DNA from: Clostridiales bacterium
Lineage (GTDB): Bacteria; Bacillota; Clostridia; Oscillospirales; CAG-382
Direction of reading: 5' to 3'
Length of the DNA stretch: 28,080 nt
NCBI GenBank assembly: GCA_004553575.1
Contig: SFLA01000014.1
Coordinates: 1-28,080 of the forward strand
A program made the position numbers and the translations under genes. Positions 6,830 through 14,034 of this stretch are shown one piece after another. Position 1 is the stretch's first letter. Each line of letters starts with the position of its first letter. A model generated the notes under the pieces. That model did no database searches and was not told the DNA's origin. It was given only the letters and a program-made list of their open reading frames with translations.

Positions 6830-7552
6830 ATGAAAATCATCGTTTGCGAAAACTACGACGAGATGTCGAAGGTCGGCGCGGACATAATTGCCGAGCTGGT
6901 TGCTGAGAAGCCGGACTGCATACTCGGTCTCGCCACCGGATCGACCCCGGTCGGAATGTACAAAGAGCTGGCCGCCAAAAACAAAGCCGGAGAGATCACC
7001 TTTAAGGATGTCACCTCCTTCAATCTTGACGAATACTACCCTCTCGCTCCGGATCACGACCAGAGCTACCGCTATTTCATGAATCATAACCTGTTCGATC
7101 ACATAGACATTGACAAGACCCGCACCCATGTTCCCGACGGACTTGCGGAAGATCCCGCGCTTATGGGCAAAAATTACGACGCCGCAATAACCGCAGCGGG
7201 CGGTATCGACCTTCAGGTGCTCGGACTCGGACCGAACGGACACATTGCCTTCAACGAGCCGGAAAAGGAACTGTACGTAGGAACCCACCTCACGTCGCTC
7301 ACCGACAGCACCATCGAGGCTAATTCCCGTTTCTTCGCGTCAAAATCCGATGTGCCGACCAAGGCCGTTACCATGGGTATCGGATCCATAATGCAGGCAA
7401 GAAAGATAATCGTACTTGCCAGCGGCAAGGGCAAGCACTATGTCGTAGAGAAGATGCAGGACGACCGCATTACCACCGAGGTTCCCGCTACCCTGCTTAA
7501 GGTACATCCCGACGTAACCCTTATCTGCGATAAGGACGCATATAACGGATAA
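6830..7552 (+). CDS. nagB: Glucosamine-6-phosphate deaminase
   Basis: 240 residues, the usual length for Bacillota NagB. ATG 6830 is chosen over an in-frame ATG at 6794 because GGAGG lies 9 bases before it and the family starts MKxI. It converts glucosamine 6-phosphate to fructose 6-phosphate and ammonia in the cytosol, the entry of amino sugars into glycolysis. Visible motifs are LGLATGSTPVGMY (32-44, phosphate loop), SFNLDEYYPL (63-72, with the general base Asp67), and GLGPNGHIAFNEP (132-144, with His138 and Glu143 matching E. coli His143 and Glu148). Asn136 replaces the E. coli Asp141, as in Bacillus-type enzymes. It stands alone between its own promoter and terminator. No nagA or amino-sugar transporter is adjacent, so it may serve several substrates or be controlled elsewhere. 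Confidence 0.93.
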   Translation: MKIIVCENYDEMSKVGADIIAELVAEKPDCILGLATGSTPVGMYKELAAKNKAGEITFKDVTSFNLDEYYPLAPDHDQSYRYFMNHNLFDHIDIDKTRTHVPDGLAEDPALMGKNYDAAITAAGGIDLQVLGLGPNGHIAFNEPEKELYVGTHLTSLTDSTIEANSRFFASKSDVPTKAVTMGIGSIMQARKIIVLASGKGKHYVVEKMQDDRITTEVPATLLKVHPDVTLICDKDAYNG

Positions 7553-7608
7553 CAAATCCGGCATAGTTTTTACGCCCGGATAAAGTCCGGGTGCCCGCAA
7601 ACCGATTA

Positions 7609-7647
7609 TCCTCCGTACGGCAAACGCCGTACGGAGGACTTGTTTTT
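7609..7647 (+). terminator. Rho-independent terminator of nagB
   Basis: The hairpin CCTCCGTACGGC (7610-7621), loop AAAC, GCCGTACGGAGG (7626-7637), extended by a T-A pair, is followed by CTTGTTTTT. Almost the same stem recurs at 21703-21738. A shorter CCCGGA/TCCGGG hairpin lies just upstream at about 7575-7591. Confidence 0.85.
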
Positions 7648-7685
7648 ACCGGGTATAAGGTTTCAATCAGGATATACACGGCGGG

Positions 7686-8129
7686 TTATCCCGCAAGCGA
7701 AAGCTCAAGCTCGTACAAACCGTCGGCTATCTGCTTTACGTTTCCGGTCGGCTTAAAGCCGTTCCGCTCATAAAACCGTTTTGCTCCGACGTTGGTGCTC
7801 AGAACCCACAGCGAGGGAGCAGCGGTGCATTCGCCGACAGCAAATTCCAGAAGTTGTGTCCCGTAACCCTTATTCTGCTCGGCGGGCAGGACATACAGAT
7901 TCGAAATCAGACCGTCAAGCACCGATACAATTCCCTTCGGGCTTCCGTCGAACAGCATATACAGCCGTGCTCCCTTTGCCGTTTCCGATTCAAGATACCG
8001 CTTCTGCCGCTCCGGAGTATGGCTTTCCAAAAACTCCGCGGAGCAAATACTTCTGTGAGATTCCTTCCAGCTTTCGGAATGGATTACCGCAGCCTGCATT
8101 ATTTCCTTTTCGGTTACCGGTTTTATCAT
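7686..8129 (-). CDS. GNAT-family N-acetyltransferase
   Basis: 147 residues. ATG 8129 is preferred to the in-frame ATG 8162 because AAAGGAAATCCGT precedes it. It is a single GNAT domain: N-terminal helices with SWKESHRSIC (20-29), motif A with SNLYVLPAEQNKGYGTQLLE (76-95) containing the acetyl-CoA pyrophosphate loop QNKGYG (85-90), and motif B NVGAKRFYERNGF (113-125). The acceptor is unknown; small molecules or protein N-termini are both possible. It lies 176 bases downstream of the M18 aminopeptidase on the same strand. A TATAAT at 8190-8185 could give it its own promoter, although no good -35 is visible. I see no antibiotic-resistance signature. Confidence 0.8.
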   Translation of the reverse strand: MIKPVTEKEIMQAAVIHSESWKESHRSICSAEFLESHTPERQKRYLESETAKGARLYMLFDGSPKGIVSVLDGLISNLYVLPAEQNKGYGTQLLEFAVGECTAAPSLWVLSTNVGAKRFYERNGFKPTGNVKQIADGLYELELSLAG

Positions 8130-8305
8130 ACGGATTTCCTTTCGAATCGCGGGTCGACACACCTGCGGTACACCGCCTGTCCGGATTATACGACGTTAAC
8201 GTATAACCCGCGCGGCGGAGTGCTTATCTTTTTTTATCTCCTGCCCATCATAGACGGCCTGACATATCATTTCCGCCCCGCTTCAAAGGGCGGAATATCG
8301 TTCGG

Positions 8306-9679
8306 TTATTTCGAGGCGTAGAACGCACGGTCGGCAAGATACATCATGTATATGTCGCCCTTGGAGGCAAGCTCGCCGGTGGAGTGCATCGAAAGTATCG
8401 GAACTCCGACGTCAATGACGTCTATATTGAGCATTGCGACCTCGGCGGCAACGGTGCCGGCTCCGCCCTGATCCACCTTGCCGTATTCGCCGCACTGCCA
8501 GATAACTCCCGCCGCATCGAATATGCGGGTAATGCGCGACACCACCTCTGCGGAGGCGTCCGAGCAGCCGCTCTTGCCGCGCGCTCCGGTGTATTTCACA
8601 ACCACCGGTCCGTTTCCGACCCGCGCGGAATTATGTGTATCGTATGCGGATGCGAAGGTCGGGTCGAAGGCACCGCCCACATCGGACGAAAGGCAGATCG
8701 AAGATGCGCAGCATAAAATGTAATCACTGCCGTCGGAAGCGCACAGATCAGTAAGAAAATGCTTAAGAAAATCCGACTTCAGACCGGTCACTCCCTCCGA
8801 ACCGATCTCCTCCTTATCGGCAAAGGCGGCAATACAGGTATGCTCCGGAACGCCTGCTTCAAACAGCGCCGTATACGCCGGGTACGCGCATATCCTGTCA
8901 TCGTGGCCGTAAGCGCAGATCATGCTGCGGTCAAACCCAACCTCGCGCGAGCGGGAGGCGGGCACCGCGGAAAGCTCTGCCGTAATAAGATCCGCTTCGG
9001 TTATACCGTACTTTTCGTTAAGCAGCGCAAGAACCTTAAGCTTCGCGCCTTCTTCCGCGTCAAACGGCTCGCTTCCGGCGACGAGGTTAAGCTCCTCGCC
9101 CGTTATTCCCTCGGCCAGCGTTTTTGCAACCTGATCCTTCGCTATATGCGGCATTAAATCCGTGATATAAAGCACCGGCTCGTCCTCGTCCTCGCCGATA
9201 CGTATATCCACGCGGCTTCCGTCGGCACGGTATACAACGCCGTGCAGCGAAAGGGGCTGCGCCGTCCACTGGTATTTCTTAATACCTCCGTAATAATGGG
9301 TCTTCATCAGCGCGAGATTGCCGTCCTCGTAAAGCGGCTTCTGCTTCAAATCAAGCCTCGGGCAGTCTGTGTGAGCGATTATCATTCGCACGCCCGTTTC
9401 TGTTTTTTGCCTGCCTATTACGGCGAGATATATTCCCTTTCCGCGGTTGACATAATATATCCGGTCGCCCGGTTTGTAGGTCTTTCCGCGCTCGAACGGG
9501 ACGAACCCGTGCTTTTCGGCGTCGGCAACCGCATAATACACCGCCTCGCGCTCGGTTTTGGCGGAATCGATAAACGCACGGTATCCGCGGCAGTATTCGT
9601 GAGCGTTTTCCTTCACTCCGCGATCGAGCCAGACATTTCCGGGCTTGTAAACGAGTTTTTTTGCGTCTTCTCTGTCCAT
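8306..9679 (-). CDS. M18-family aminopeptidase
   Basis: 457 residues, starting MDREDAKKLVYK. ATG 9679 is chosen because GAGG lies 9 bases upstream and it begins 1 base after the preceding stop. M18 enzymes are cytosolic dodecameric di-zinc peptidases that remove acidic or other N-terminal residues from short peptides. The metal and catalytic blocks are present and in order: AHTDCPRLD (102-110, His103), YGHDDR (257-262, bridging Asp), FADKEEIGSEG (287-297, catalytic and metal Glu), SSDVGGAFDP (331-340, Asp333) and LSMHSTGE (429-436, His432). GKVDQGGAGTV (400-410) is also typical of the family. It is the final gene of a tsaC-coaE-transglycosylase set and likely handles peptide turnover. Nothing suggests export. 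Confidence 0.92.
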   Translation of the reverse strand: MDREDAKKLVYKPGNVWLDRGVKENAHEYCRGYRAFIDSAKTEREAVYYAVADAEKHGFVPFERGKTYKPGDRIYYVNRGKGIYLAVIGRQKTETGVRMIIAHTDCPRLDLKQKPLYEDGNLALMKTHYYGGIKKYQWTAQPLSLHGVVYRADGSRVDIRIGEDEDEPVLYITDLMPHIAKDQVAKTLAEGITGEELNLVAGSEPFDAEEGAKLKVLALLNEKYGITEADLITAELSAVPASRSREVGFDRSMICAYGHDDRICAYPAYTALFEAGVPEHTCIAAFADKEEIGSEGVTGLKSDFLKHFLTDLCASDGSDYILCCASSICLSSDVGGAFDPTFASAYDTHNSARVGNGPVVVKYTGARGKSGCSDASAEVVSRITRIFDAAGVIWQCGEYGKVDQGGAGTVAAEVAMLNIDVIDVGVPILSMHSTGELASKGDIYMMYLADRAFYASK

Positions 9680-9680
9680 T

Positions 9681-10226
9681 TTATTCATCCTCATCATTAT
9701 AATATAGTTCCGAATAATGCTCGCGTGCGTCCGCAACCCTGGCTACGTATCGCTCGGTCTCGGGATACGGAATATCGGAAAGCGTTACACCGTCCGCGCT
9801 GTAACGGGTGTCGGCGAGCCAGCCTCCGACCGTGCCCTGCCCGGCGTTGTACGCAGCGTATACCGTCTCCCAACAGCCGAACAGCCTATACAGATAAGAA
9901 AGCATATACACCCCGGAGCGTATGTTGCTATCCGGGTCAAATATCGTATCCGGATCGTATTCCGTGCCCATAAGACGCGTAAGCCATTCGTAGGTTTTCG
10001 GCATTATCTGCATAAGCCCGCACGCTCCGGCAGAGGAAACGGCATCCGGGTTAAAATCGCTCTCGCACTTGATTACCGCATAGATTATCTCCTCCGGTAC
10101 TCCGTATTCCGAGGCGTATTCGGCGACCGTTTCGGAATACTCACGCGGATATTTTGACCGGTAATACGCATTACAGGAAGTCAGCATAACGCAGAATACA
10201 AGTATAACCGGAAGCAGCCGCTTCAC
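9681..10226 (-). CDS. Lytic transglycosylase lipoprotein (SLT domain)
   Basis: 181 residues from a GTG start whose last bases form the stop of coaE (GTGA, 4-base overlap), with GGGGGTGGGGAA just before. Residues 1-18 are a lipoprotein signal ending in a standard lipobox LTSC (Cys18). The rest is one SLT/GEWL domain: YGVPEEIIYAVIKCESDFNP (41-60, catalytic Glu55), SSAGACGLMQIMP (64-76), YDPDTIFDPDSNIRSG, then AAYNAGQGTV. It cleaves the MurNAc-GlcNAc bond of peptidoglycan non-hydrolytically, leaving 1,6-anhydroMurNAc, at the outer face of the membrane. Its position in an operon with coaE is common in Clostridia and seems to reflect co-expression rather than one pathway. Confidence 0.9.
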   Translation of the reverse strand: MKRLLPVILVFCVMLTSCNAYYRSKYPREYSETVAEYASEYGVPEEIIYAVIKCESDFNPDAVSSAGACGLMQIMPKTYEWLTRLMGTEYDPDTIFDPDSNIRSGVYMLSYLYRLFGCWETVYAAYNAGQGTVGGWLADTRYSADGVTLSDIPYPETERYVARVADAREHYSELYYNDEDE

Positions 10227-10801
10227 TTCCCCACCCCCAGCTCACGCATAAGCAATTCTATCCGTTCCTCGAGCTGCCCGACCGTGCCGTCGTTATAAAG
10301 CACATGTCCGCAGCGGCTTATAAGATATTCTTCGGGGAGCTGCCGCGAAAGCCTTTCGCGGACATCTTCGGCGGAAAACCTGCCGGCGGTCCGCGCAACC
10401 GCGTCGGACTCCGGCGCAATTATGCATACGGTCTCGTCACAGAAGGCGTCAAAACCGGATTCGAACATAAGCGGAGCGGCAATCACCCAGTCGCCCGGGA
10501 TCTCCCGTACCGTATCCAACACACGCGCTATGATATGCCTGTGGGTTATCGAATTAAGCAGTGCAGTGCGGTCGGGATACGGAAAAACGGTTTTTGCGAG
10601 TCTTTTCCGGTCGAGACTGCCGTCATCTGCAATTATATCCTCTCCGAACGCCCTTGTAAGCTCGGCAAGGCATTCGGACCCGGGAGCCACCGTCTCCCGT
10701 GCGACGTCGTCGCAGTCGAGCACGTTAAGCCCGTGAGCGGCAAATATACGGAGAGCGGTGGACTTCCCGCTCGCCATTCTTCCGCAAAGACCTATTACCA
10801 T
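10223..10801 (-). CDS. coaE: Dephospho-CoA kinase
   Basis: 192 residues, the normal CoaE length. It phosphorylates the ribose 3'-hydroxyl of dephospho-CoA with ATP, the last step of coenzyme A synthesis in the cytosol. The P-loop GRMASGKST is at residues 7-15, followed by VLDCDDVARE (27-36; the CoA-binding Asp region usually written DAD), DDGSLDRKRLAKTVF (lid side), HRHIIARVL and a VIAAPLMFESGF block (equivalent of the P-L-L-F-E motif). Start ATG 10801 overlaps the tsaC stop by 7 bases and has GGGAG about 10 bases upstream. Its end overlaps the transglycosylase start. No other CoA genes are close. Confidence 0.93.
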   Translation of the reverse strand: MVIGLCGRMASGKSTALRIFAAHGLNVLDCDDVARETVAPGSECLAELTRAFGEDIIADDGSLDRKRLAKTVFPYPDRTALLNSITHRHIIARVLDTVREIPGDWVIAAPLMFESGFDAFCDETVCIIAPESDAVARTAGRFSAEDVRERLSRQLPEEYLISRCGHVLYNDGTVGQLEERIELLMRELGVGK

Positions 10802-11439
10802 TTTCCTATAACTCCCTCAATCATCCCGCGGGTTACCGCGCCCTCACGCAGTATTACCGGACGGCTTCCGCAAAGCGAAATAATAGTGGACGGCACGCCT
10901 ACGGAGGTGCTTCCGGCGTCAATTATCGCATCGACCCTTCCGGACAGGTCCCGGATAACAGCACCGCAGGTGCCGTTGCTCGGTTCACCTGACATATTAG
11001 CGCTTGTCGCCGCTATCGGGAACGGACATTCCTCCGCAAGCGCCAAAAACACCGGGTTGGACGGAAACCGAAGTCCGACGGTATCCTGACCTGCTGTCAC
11101 CGTATCGCTGAGACAGGGCTTTTTCTTTACTATAACGGTAAGCGGACCGGGATCGAACGCGGATATAAGCGCCCGGGCGGTATCGCCTATATAAGCAATT
11201 TCCTCTGCCTGAGCGACGGAGCGAAGATGGCAGAGCAGAGCCTTTTCGGGAGGTCTGCGTTTTGCCGCATAAACCGAAGCAACGGCATGTTCGTTTGTCG
11301 CGTCCGCGCCGAGCCCGTATACGGTCTCTGTCGGGAACACAACGAGTCCGCCGGACGAAAGTATACCGGCGCATGCGCGAATCGCATCCGGATCGGGGCT
11401 GAGCTCGGTCATACGAAACAGCTTTGTATTCAGGTACAA
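10795..11439 (-). CDS. tsaC: L-threonylcarbamoyladenylate synthase (TsaC/YwlC/Sua5 type)
   Basis: 214 residues if read from TTG 11439. The start is uncertain: AGAGG lies only about 3 bases before this TTG and 9 before a CTG at 11430, while ATG 11412 would remove part of the conserved N-terminus. The enzyme makes threonylcarbamoyl-AMP from threonine, bicarbonate and ATP for the universal t6A modification of ANN-decoding tRNAs. Motifs are FPTETVYGLG (35-44), AKRRPPEKAL (59-68), DPGPLTVIV (96-104), VGLRFPS (121-127) and ATSANMSGEPS (144-154). It is the short YrdC-domain form and lacks the extra C-terminal Sua5 domain of many Bacillus YwlC proteins. It is the first gene of the operon and overlaps coaE by 7 bases. 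Confidence 0.9.
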   Translation of the reverse strand: MYLNTKLFRMTELSPDPDAIRACAGILSSGGLVVFPTETVYGLGADATNEHAVASVYAAKRRPPEKALLCHLRSVAQAEEIAYIGDTARALISAFDPGPLTVIVKKKPCLSDTVTAGQDTVGLRFPSNPVFLALAEECPFPIAATSANMSGEPSNGTCGAVIRDLSGRVDAIIDAGSTSVGVPSTIISLCGSRPVILREGAVTRGMIEGVIGKW

Positions 11440-11456
11440 TCACCTCTCACAGGCAG

Positions 11457-11485
11457 ATTGTACCACAGCAAGGACGGATTTTCCA
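11457..11485 (-). promoter_or_regulatory. Promoter of the tsaC-coaE operon
   Basis: Minus-strand TGGAAA (11485-11480), a 17-base spacer and TACAAT (11462-11457), with TGG just before the -10. The -35 matches only four of six positions, but the extended -10 helps. It is divergent from the nadB promoter. Confidence 0.5.
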
Positions 11486-11505
11486 TAGAAAAAACAAAAA
11501 TAATA

Positions 11506-11534
11506 TTGTAAAAACCGTTTAATAATGCTATAAT
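11506..11534 (+). promoter_or_regulatory. Promoter of nadBC
   Basis: TTGTAA (11506-11511), a 17-base spacer and TATAAT (11529-11534) preceded by TGC (extended -10). The octamer TGTAAAAA occurs over the -35 (11507-11514) and again near the expected start of transcription (11536-11543). It could be an operator for a NAD-responsive repressor, which is inference. Confidence 0.7.
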
Positions 11535-11571
11535 CTGTAAAAATATGTTCCGATACGGGAAAGACACTTAT

Positions 11572-13113
11572 ATGAGAAGATTCTTATTTTCAGTCAACGG
11601 TCAGCTCGATGCGTACGATTACGACGTAATAATCGTCGGTACCGGCATCGCGGGGCTGTATTCAGCGCTTAATATCGACGACAGGCTTCAGGTCGCGGTT
11701 ATTACTAAAGCCAATATCGACGAAAGCAATTCCTATTACGCTCAGGGCGGTATCGCCGCAGTTATGAGCAAGGACGATAATTTTGCCGGACATATAGAAG
11801 ATACTCTCCGTGCGGGAGCGGGTCTGTGCAAGCCGGAGGCGGTAAAGGTTCTTGTAGAAGAAGGACCGGAGAATATCCGCGAGCTTATTAAAATGAACGT
11901 ACCGTTCGATATAAACGAGGACGGCGACCTTCAGATTACCCGCGAGGGCGGTCACCACATGCGCCGAATAGTCCACTGCGGAGGCGACGCAACCGGGAGA
12001 GAGACCACCGCTCAGCTCGGAAACATCGCGCTCACGCGGGAGAACCTCCATTTCTTCTTCGGATCTTATCTTGTCGATATAGTTACCGATGAAAAGGGAG
12101 CGGCGGGTGTCGTTATTCATATAGGAGACGATTACCAGTTTATACGCGCACGCAACATTATTCTTGCGACCGGAGGTATCGGTCAGGTTTACGACTATAC
12201 CACCAACCCTCTCGGGTCGATCGGCGACGGTATCGCCGCGGCAGCGCGTGCCGGAGCGATTGTAAAGGACATGGAGCTCGTCCAGTTCCACCCGACAACC
12301 CTGATATCCGACGGCAAACAGCAAAGGCTGTTCCTGATATCAGAGGCGGTGCGGGGCGAGGGCGCGATACTCCGCAACAACCGCGGCGAGGCATTCATGA
12401 AGGGTAAGCACGAGCTTGCCGATCTGGCCCCCCGCGACATAGTTACGAGATTCATAATAGAAGAGCTTAAAAAGACCGGCGACAACAAGGTGTATCTTGA
12501 CGCGGGCAGCATGAGCCGCGAATTCTTTTCCGAAAGATTTCCTACCATATTTGCCGAATGCGAGAAGCGCGGTCTGCATCTCACCGACGATTATATACCC
12601 GTACGCCCCGCCCAGCACTACCTTATGGGCGGCATAGTTACCGATACCGACGGAAGAACGAATATCCCCGGCCTTTACGCCTGCGGCGAATGCGCCGAAA
12701 CGGGTATTCACGGCGCAAACCGTCTCGCCTCGAATTCACTGCTCGAATGCCTTGTGTTCGGCCGCCGCGCCGCACGCGACATAAACGCCGCTATGAAGAC
12801 GCAGTTTATCGCCGGAAAGGAATTCTCTATAAGCACCGAGATGTTCTGCGAAACGGTTCCGGTCGAAGAGCTTAATAGCATCGAACGGGAAATGAAGCAT
12901 ATCATGACCTCCGCCGCCGGCCCGGTGCGGCACACCGCAGAAATGGCGGCCGCAATGGAGCGTCTCGACGGGATTTATGCGGGGCTTAAGGACAAAAAGC
13001 TGGATACCCCTTACGCCTTCAAGGTGTTCAACATGAACGCTGTCTGCCGCATGATAATGAGCGGAGCGATAGCGAGAAAAGAAAGCGTAGGCTCGCACTA
13101 CGTGGTTGACTGA
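11572..13113 (+). CDS. nadB: L-aspartate oxidase
   Basis: 513 residues from ATG 11572. An earlier in-frame ATG at 11545 is rejected because transcription should begin at about 11541, leaving no room for a ribosome site; GGGAAAG precedes 11572. The FAD enzyme oxidises L-aspartate to iminoaspartate, the first step of de novo NAD synthesis, and in anaerobes can use fumarate as acceptor. Visible are the dinucleotide fold GTGIAGLYSALN (23-34), SYYAQGGIAAV (54-64), REGGHHMRR (124-132, Glu125), HPTTL (240-244), LAPRDIVTR (285-293, Arg288), RPAQHYLMGG (345-354, His349) and GLYACGECAETGIHGANRLA (367-386). These line up with the active-site residues known from the E. coli enzyme (Glu121, His244, Arg290, His351) and separate it from succinate dehydrogenase. 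nadC follows after 10 bases; nadA is not in the window. Confidence 0.93.
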   Translation: MRRFLFSVNGQLDAYDYDVIIVGTGIAGLYSALNIDDRLQVAVITKANIDESNSYYAQGGIAAVMSKDDNFAGHIEDTLRAGAGLCKPEAVKVLVEEGPENIRELIKMNVPFDINEDGDLQITREGGHHMRRIVHCGGDATGRETTAQLGNIALTRENLHFFFGSYLVDIVTDEKGAAGVVIHIGDDYQFIRARNIILATGGIGQVYDYTTNPLGSIGDGIAAAARAGAIVKDMELVQFHPTTLISDGKQQRLFLISEAVRGEGAILRNNRGEAFMKGKHELADLAPRDIVTRFIIEELKKTGDNKVYLDAGSMSREFFSERFPTIFAECEKRGLHLTDDYIPVRPAQHYLMGGIVTDTDGRTNIPGLYACGECAETGIHGANRLASNSLLECLVFGRRAARDINAAMKTQFIAGKEFSISTEMFCETVPVEELNSIEREMKHIMTSAAGPVRHTAEMAAAMERLDGIYAGLKDKKLDTPYAFKVFNMNAVCRMIMSGAIARKESVGSHYVVD

Positions 13114-13123
13114 GAGGAATAAA

Positions 13124-13957
13124 ATGGACAGAAGCTTCGACAGTATAATACTCAATTCGCTTGCGGAGGACGCTCCCGGCGGCGACATGACCACACTCTG
13201 CACGGTTTCCGAGTCTGCTGCGGCACACGGATATTTCATTGCAAAGGAAGCCGGAATTATCGCCGGAACGGATATCGCAAAACGTGTATTCGATCTCGTG
13301 GGAGACGGCGTTGAAACGGTTTTTTTCGTAAAAGAAGGCGATAAAGCCGAAAAAGGACAGCGTATCGGCGAGATTTCCGGTCCCGCACGTACCGTACTCA
13401 CCGGCGAGCGCACCGCTCTCAACCTTATGCAGCGTGCTTCGGGTATTGCAACGGCGACGGCAGAGGCCGTAGGACGCGTTTCAGGTACGAATGCAAAGAT
13501 ATGCGATACCCGCAAAACCATGCCCGGTCTGCGTGCACTCGACAAATATGCGGTGCGGATCGGCGGAGGCACAAATCACAGGTTCAACCTGAGCGACGGA
13601 ATACTCATAAAGGATAACCATATAGCGGCTGCCGGTGGAATAACCGCGGCGGTAAGCGCCGCTCGCGCACGCGCACCTCACACTCTTAAGATTGAAGTCG
13701 AGGTCGAGACCTTCGACCAGCTCCGCGAAGCTCTGGACGCCAAGGCGGATATAATTATGCTCGACAATATGTCTGTCGAGGATATGCGAACCGCTGTCGG
13801 AATAACGGCGGGCAGAGCGCTGCTCGAAGCGAGCGGAAACATGGGAGAACGCGACCTCCGCGCGGTTGCGGAGACCGGAGTCGATCTTATATCCGTCGGT
13901 GCGCTTACCCATTCCGTAAAAGCGCTTGATATATCGCTTAAATTCACTCTTTCCTGA
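13124..13957 (+). CDS. nadC: Nicotinate-nucleotide pyrophosphorylase (quinolinate phosphoribosyltransferase)
   Basis: 277 residues. ATG 13124 follows AGAGGAAT and lies 10 bases after the nadB stop. It joins quinolinate and PRPP to give nicotinate mononucleotide, CO2 and pyrophosphate in the cytosol. The N-terminal half has EDAPGGDMTT (15-24), and the barrel half has LNLMQRASGIAT (99-110), DTRKTMPGLRALDKYAV (128-144), GGTNHRFNLSDGILIKDNHI (148-167), KIEVEVE (189-195), IIMLDN (210-215) and EASGNM (235-240). These supply the Arg, His and Lys residues that bind quinolinate and PRPP and the acidic pair Glu192 and Asp214. It is followed by a strong terminator, so the operon is nadBC only. Confidence 0.94.
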   Translation: MDRSFDSIILNSLAEDAPGGDMTTLCTVSESAAAHGYFIAKEAGIIAGTDIAKRVFDLVGDGVETVFFVKEGDKAEKGQRIGEISGPARTVLTGERTALNLMQRASGIATATAEAVGRVSGTNAKICDTRKTMPGLRALDKYAVRIGGGTNHRFNLSDGILIKDNHIAAAGGITAAVSAARARAPHTLKIEVEVETFDQLREALDAKADIIMLDNMSVEDMRTAVGITAGRALLEASGNMGERDLRAVAETGVDLISVGALTHSVKALDISLKFTLS

Positions 13958-13984
13958 AGAAGCGGTTACAGTTAATAAAAGAAT

Positions 13985-14022
13985 CACGGCTGCCCGAAAG
14001 GGCAGCCGTGCTGTTTGTTTAT
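13985..14022 (+). terminator. Terminator between nadC and the convergent solute-binding gene
   Basis: A perfect 11-base-pair stem (CACGGCTGCCC, 13985-13995; GGGCAGCCGTG, 14000-14010) with a stable GAAA loop is followed by CTGTTTGTTTATT. The minus side runs into ATTCTTTTATT, so it can probably work in both directions. Confidence 0.88.
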
Positions 14023-14034
14023 TACCTGAATACC

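Noticed and set aside
8271..8295. Inverted repeat TTCCGCCC/GGGCGGAA after the M18 aminopeptidase gene
   Set aside because: No T run follows on the minus strand where a terminator would be needed, so it is not called as one.
11545..11571. Upstream in-frame ATG start for nadB
   Set aside because: It lies only about 10 bases after the -10 box and has no ribosome site; ATG 11572 is better placed.
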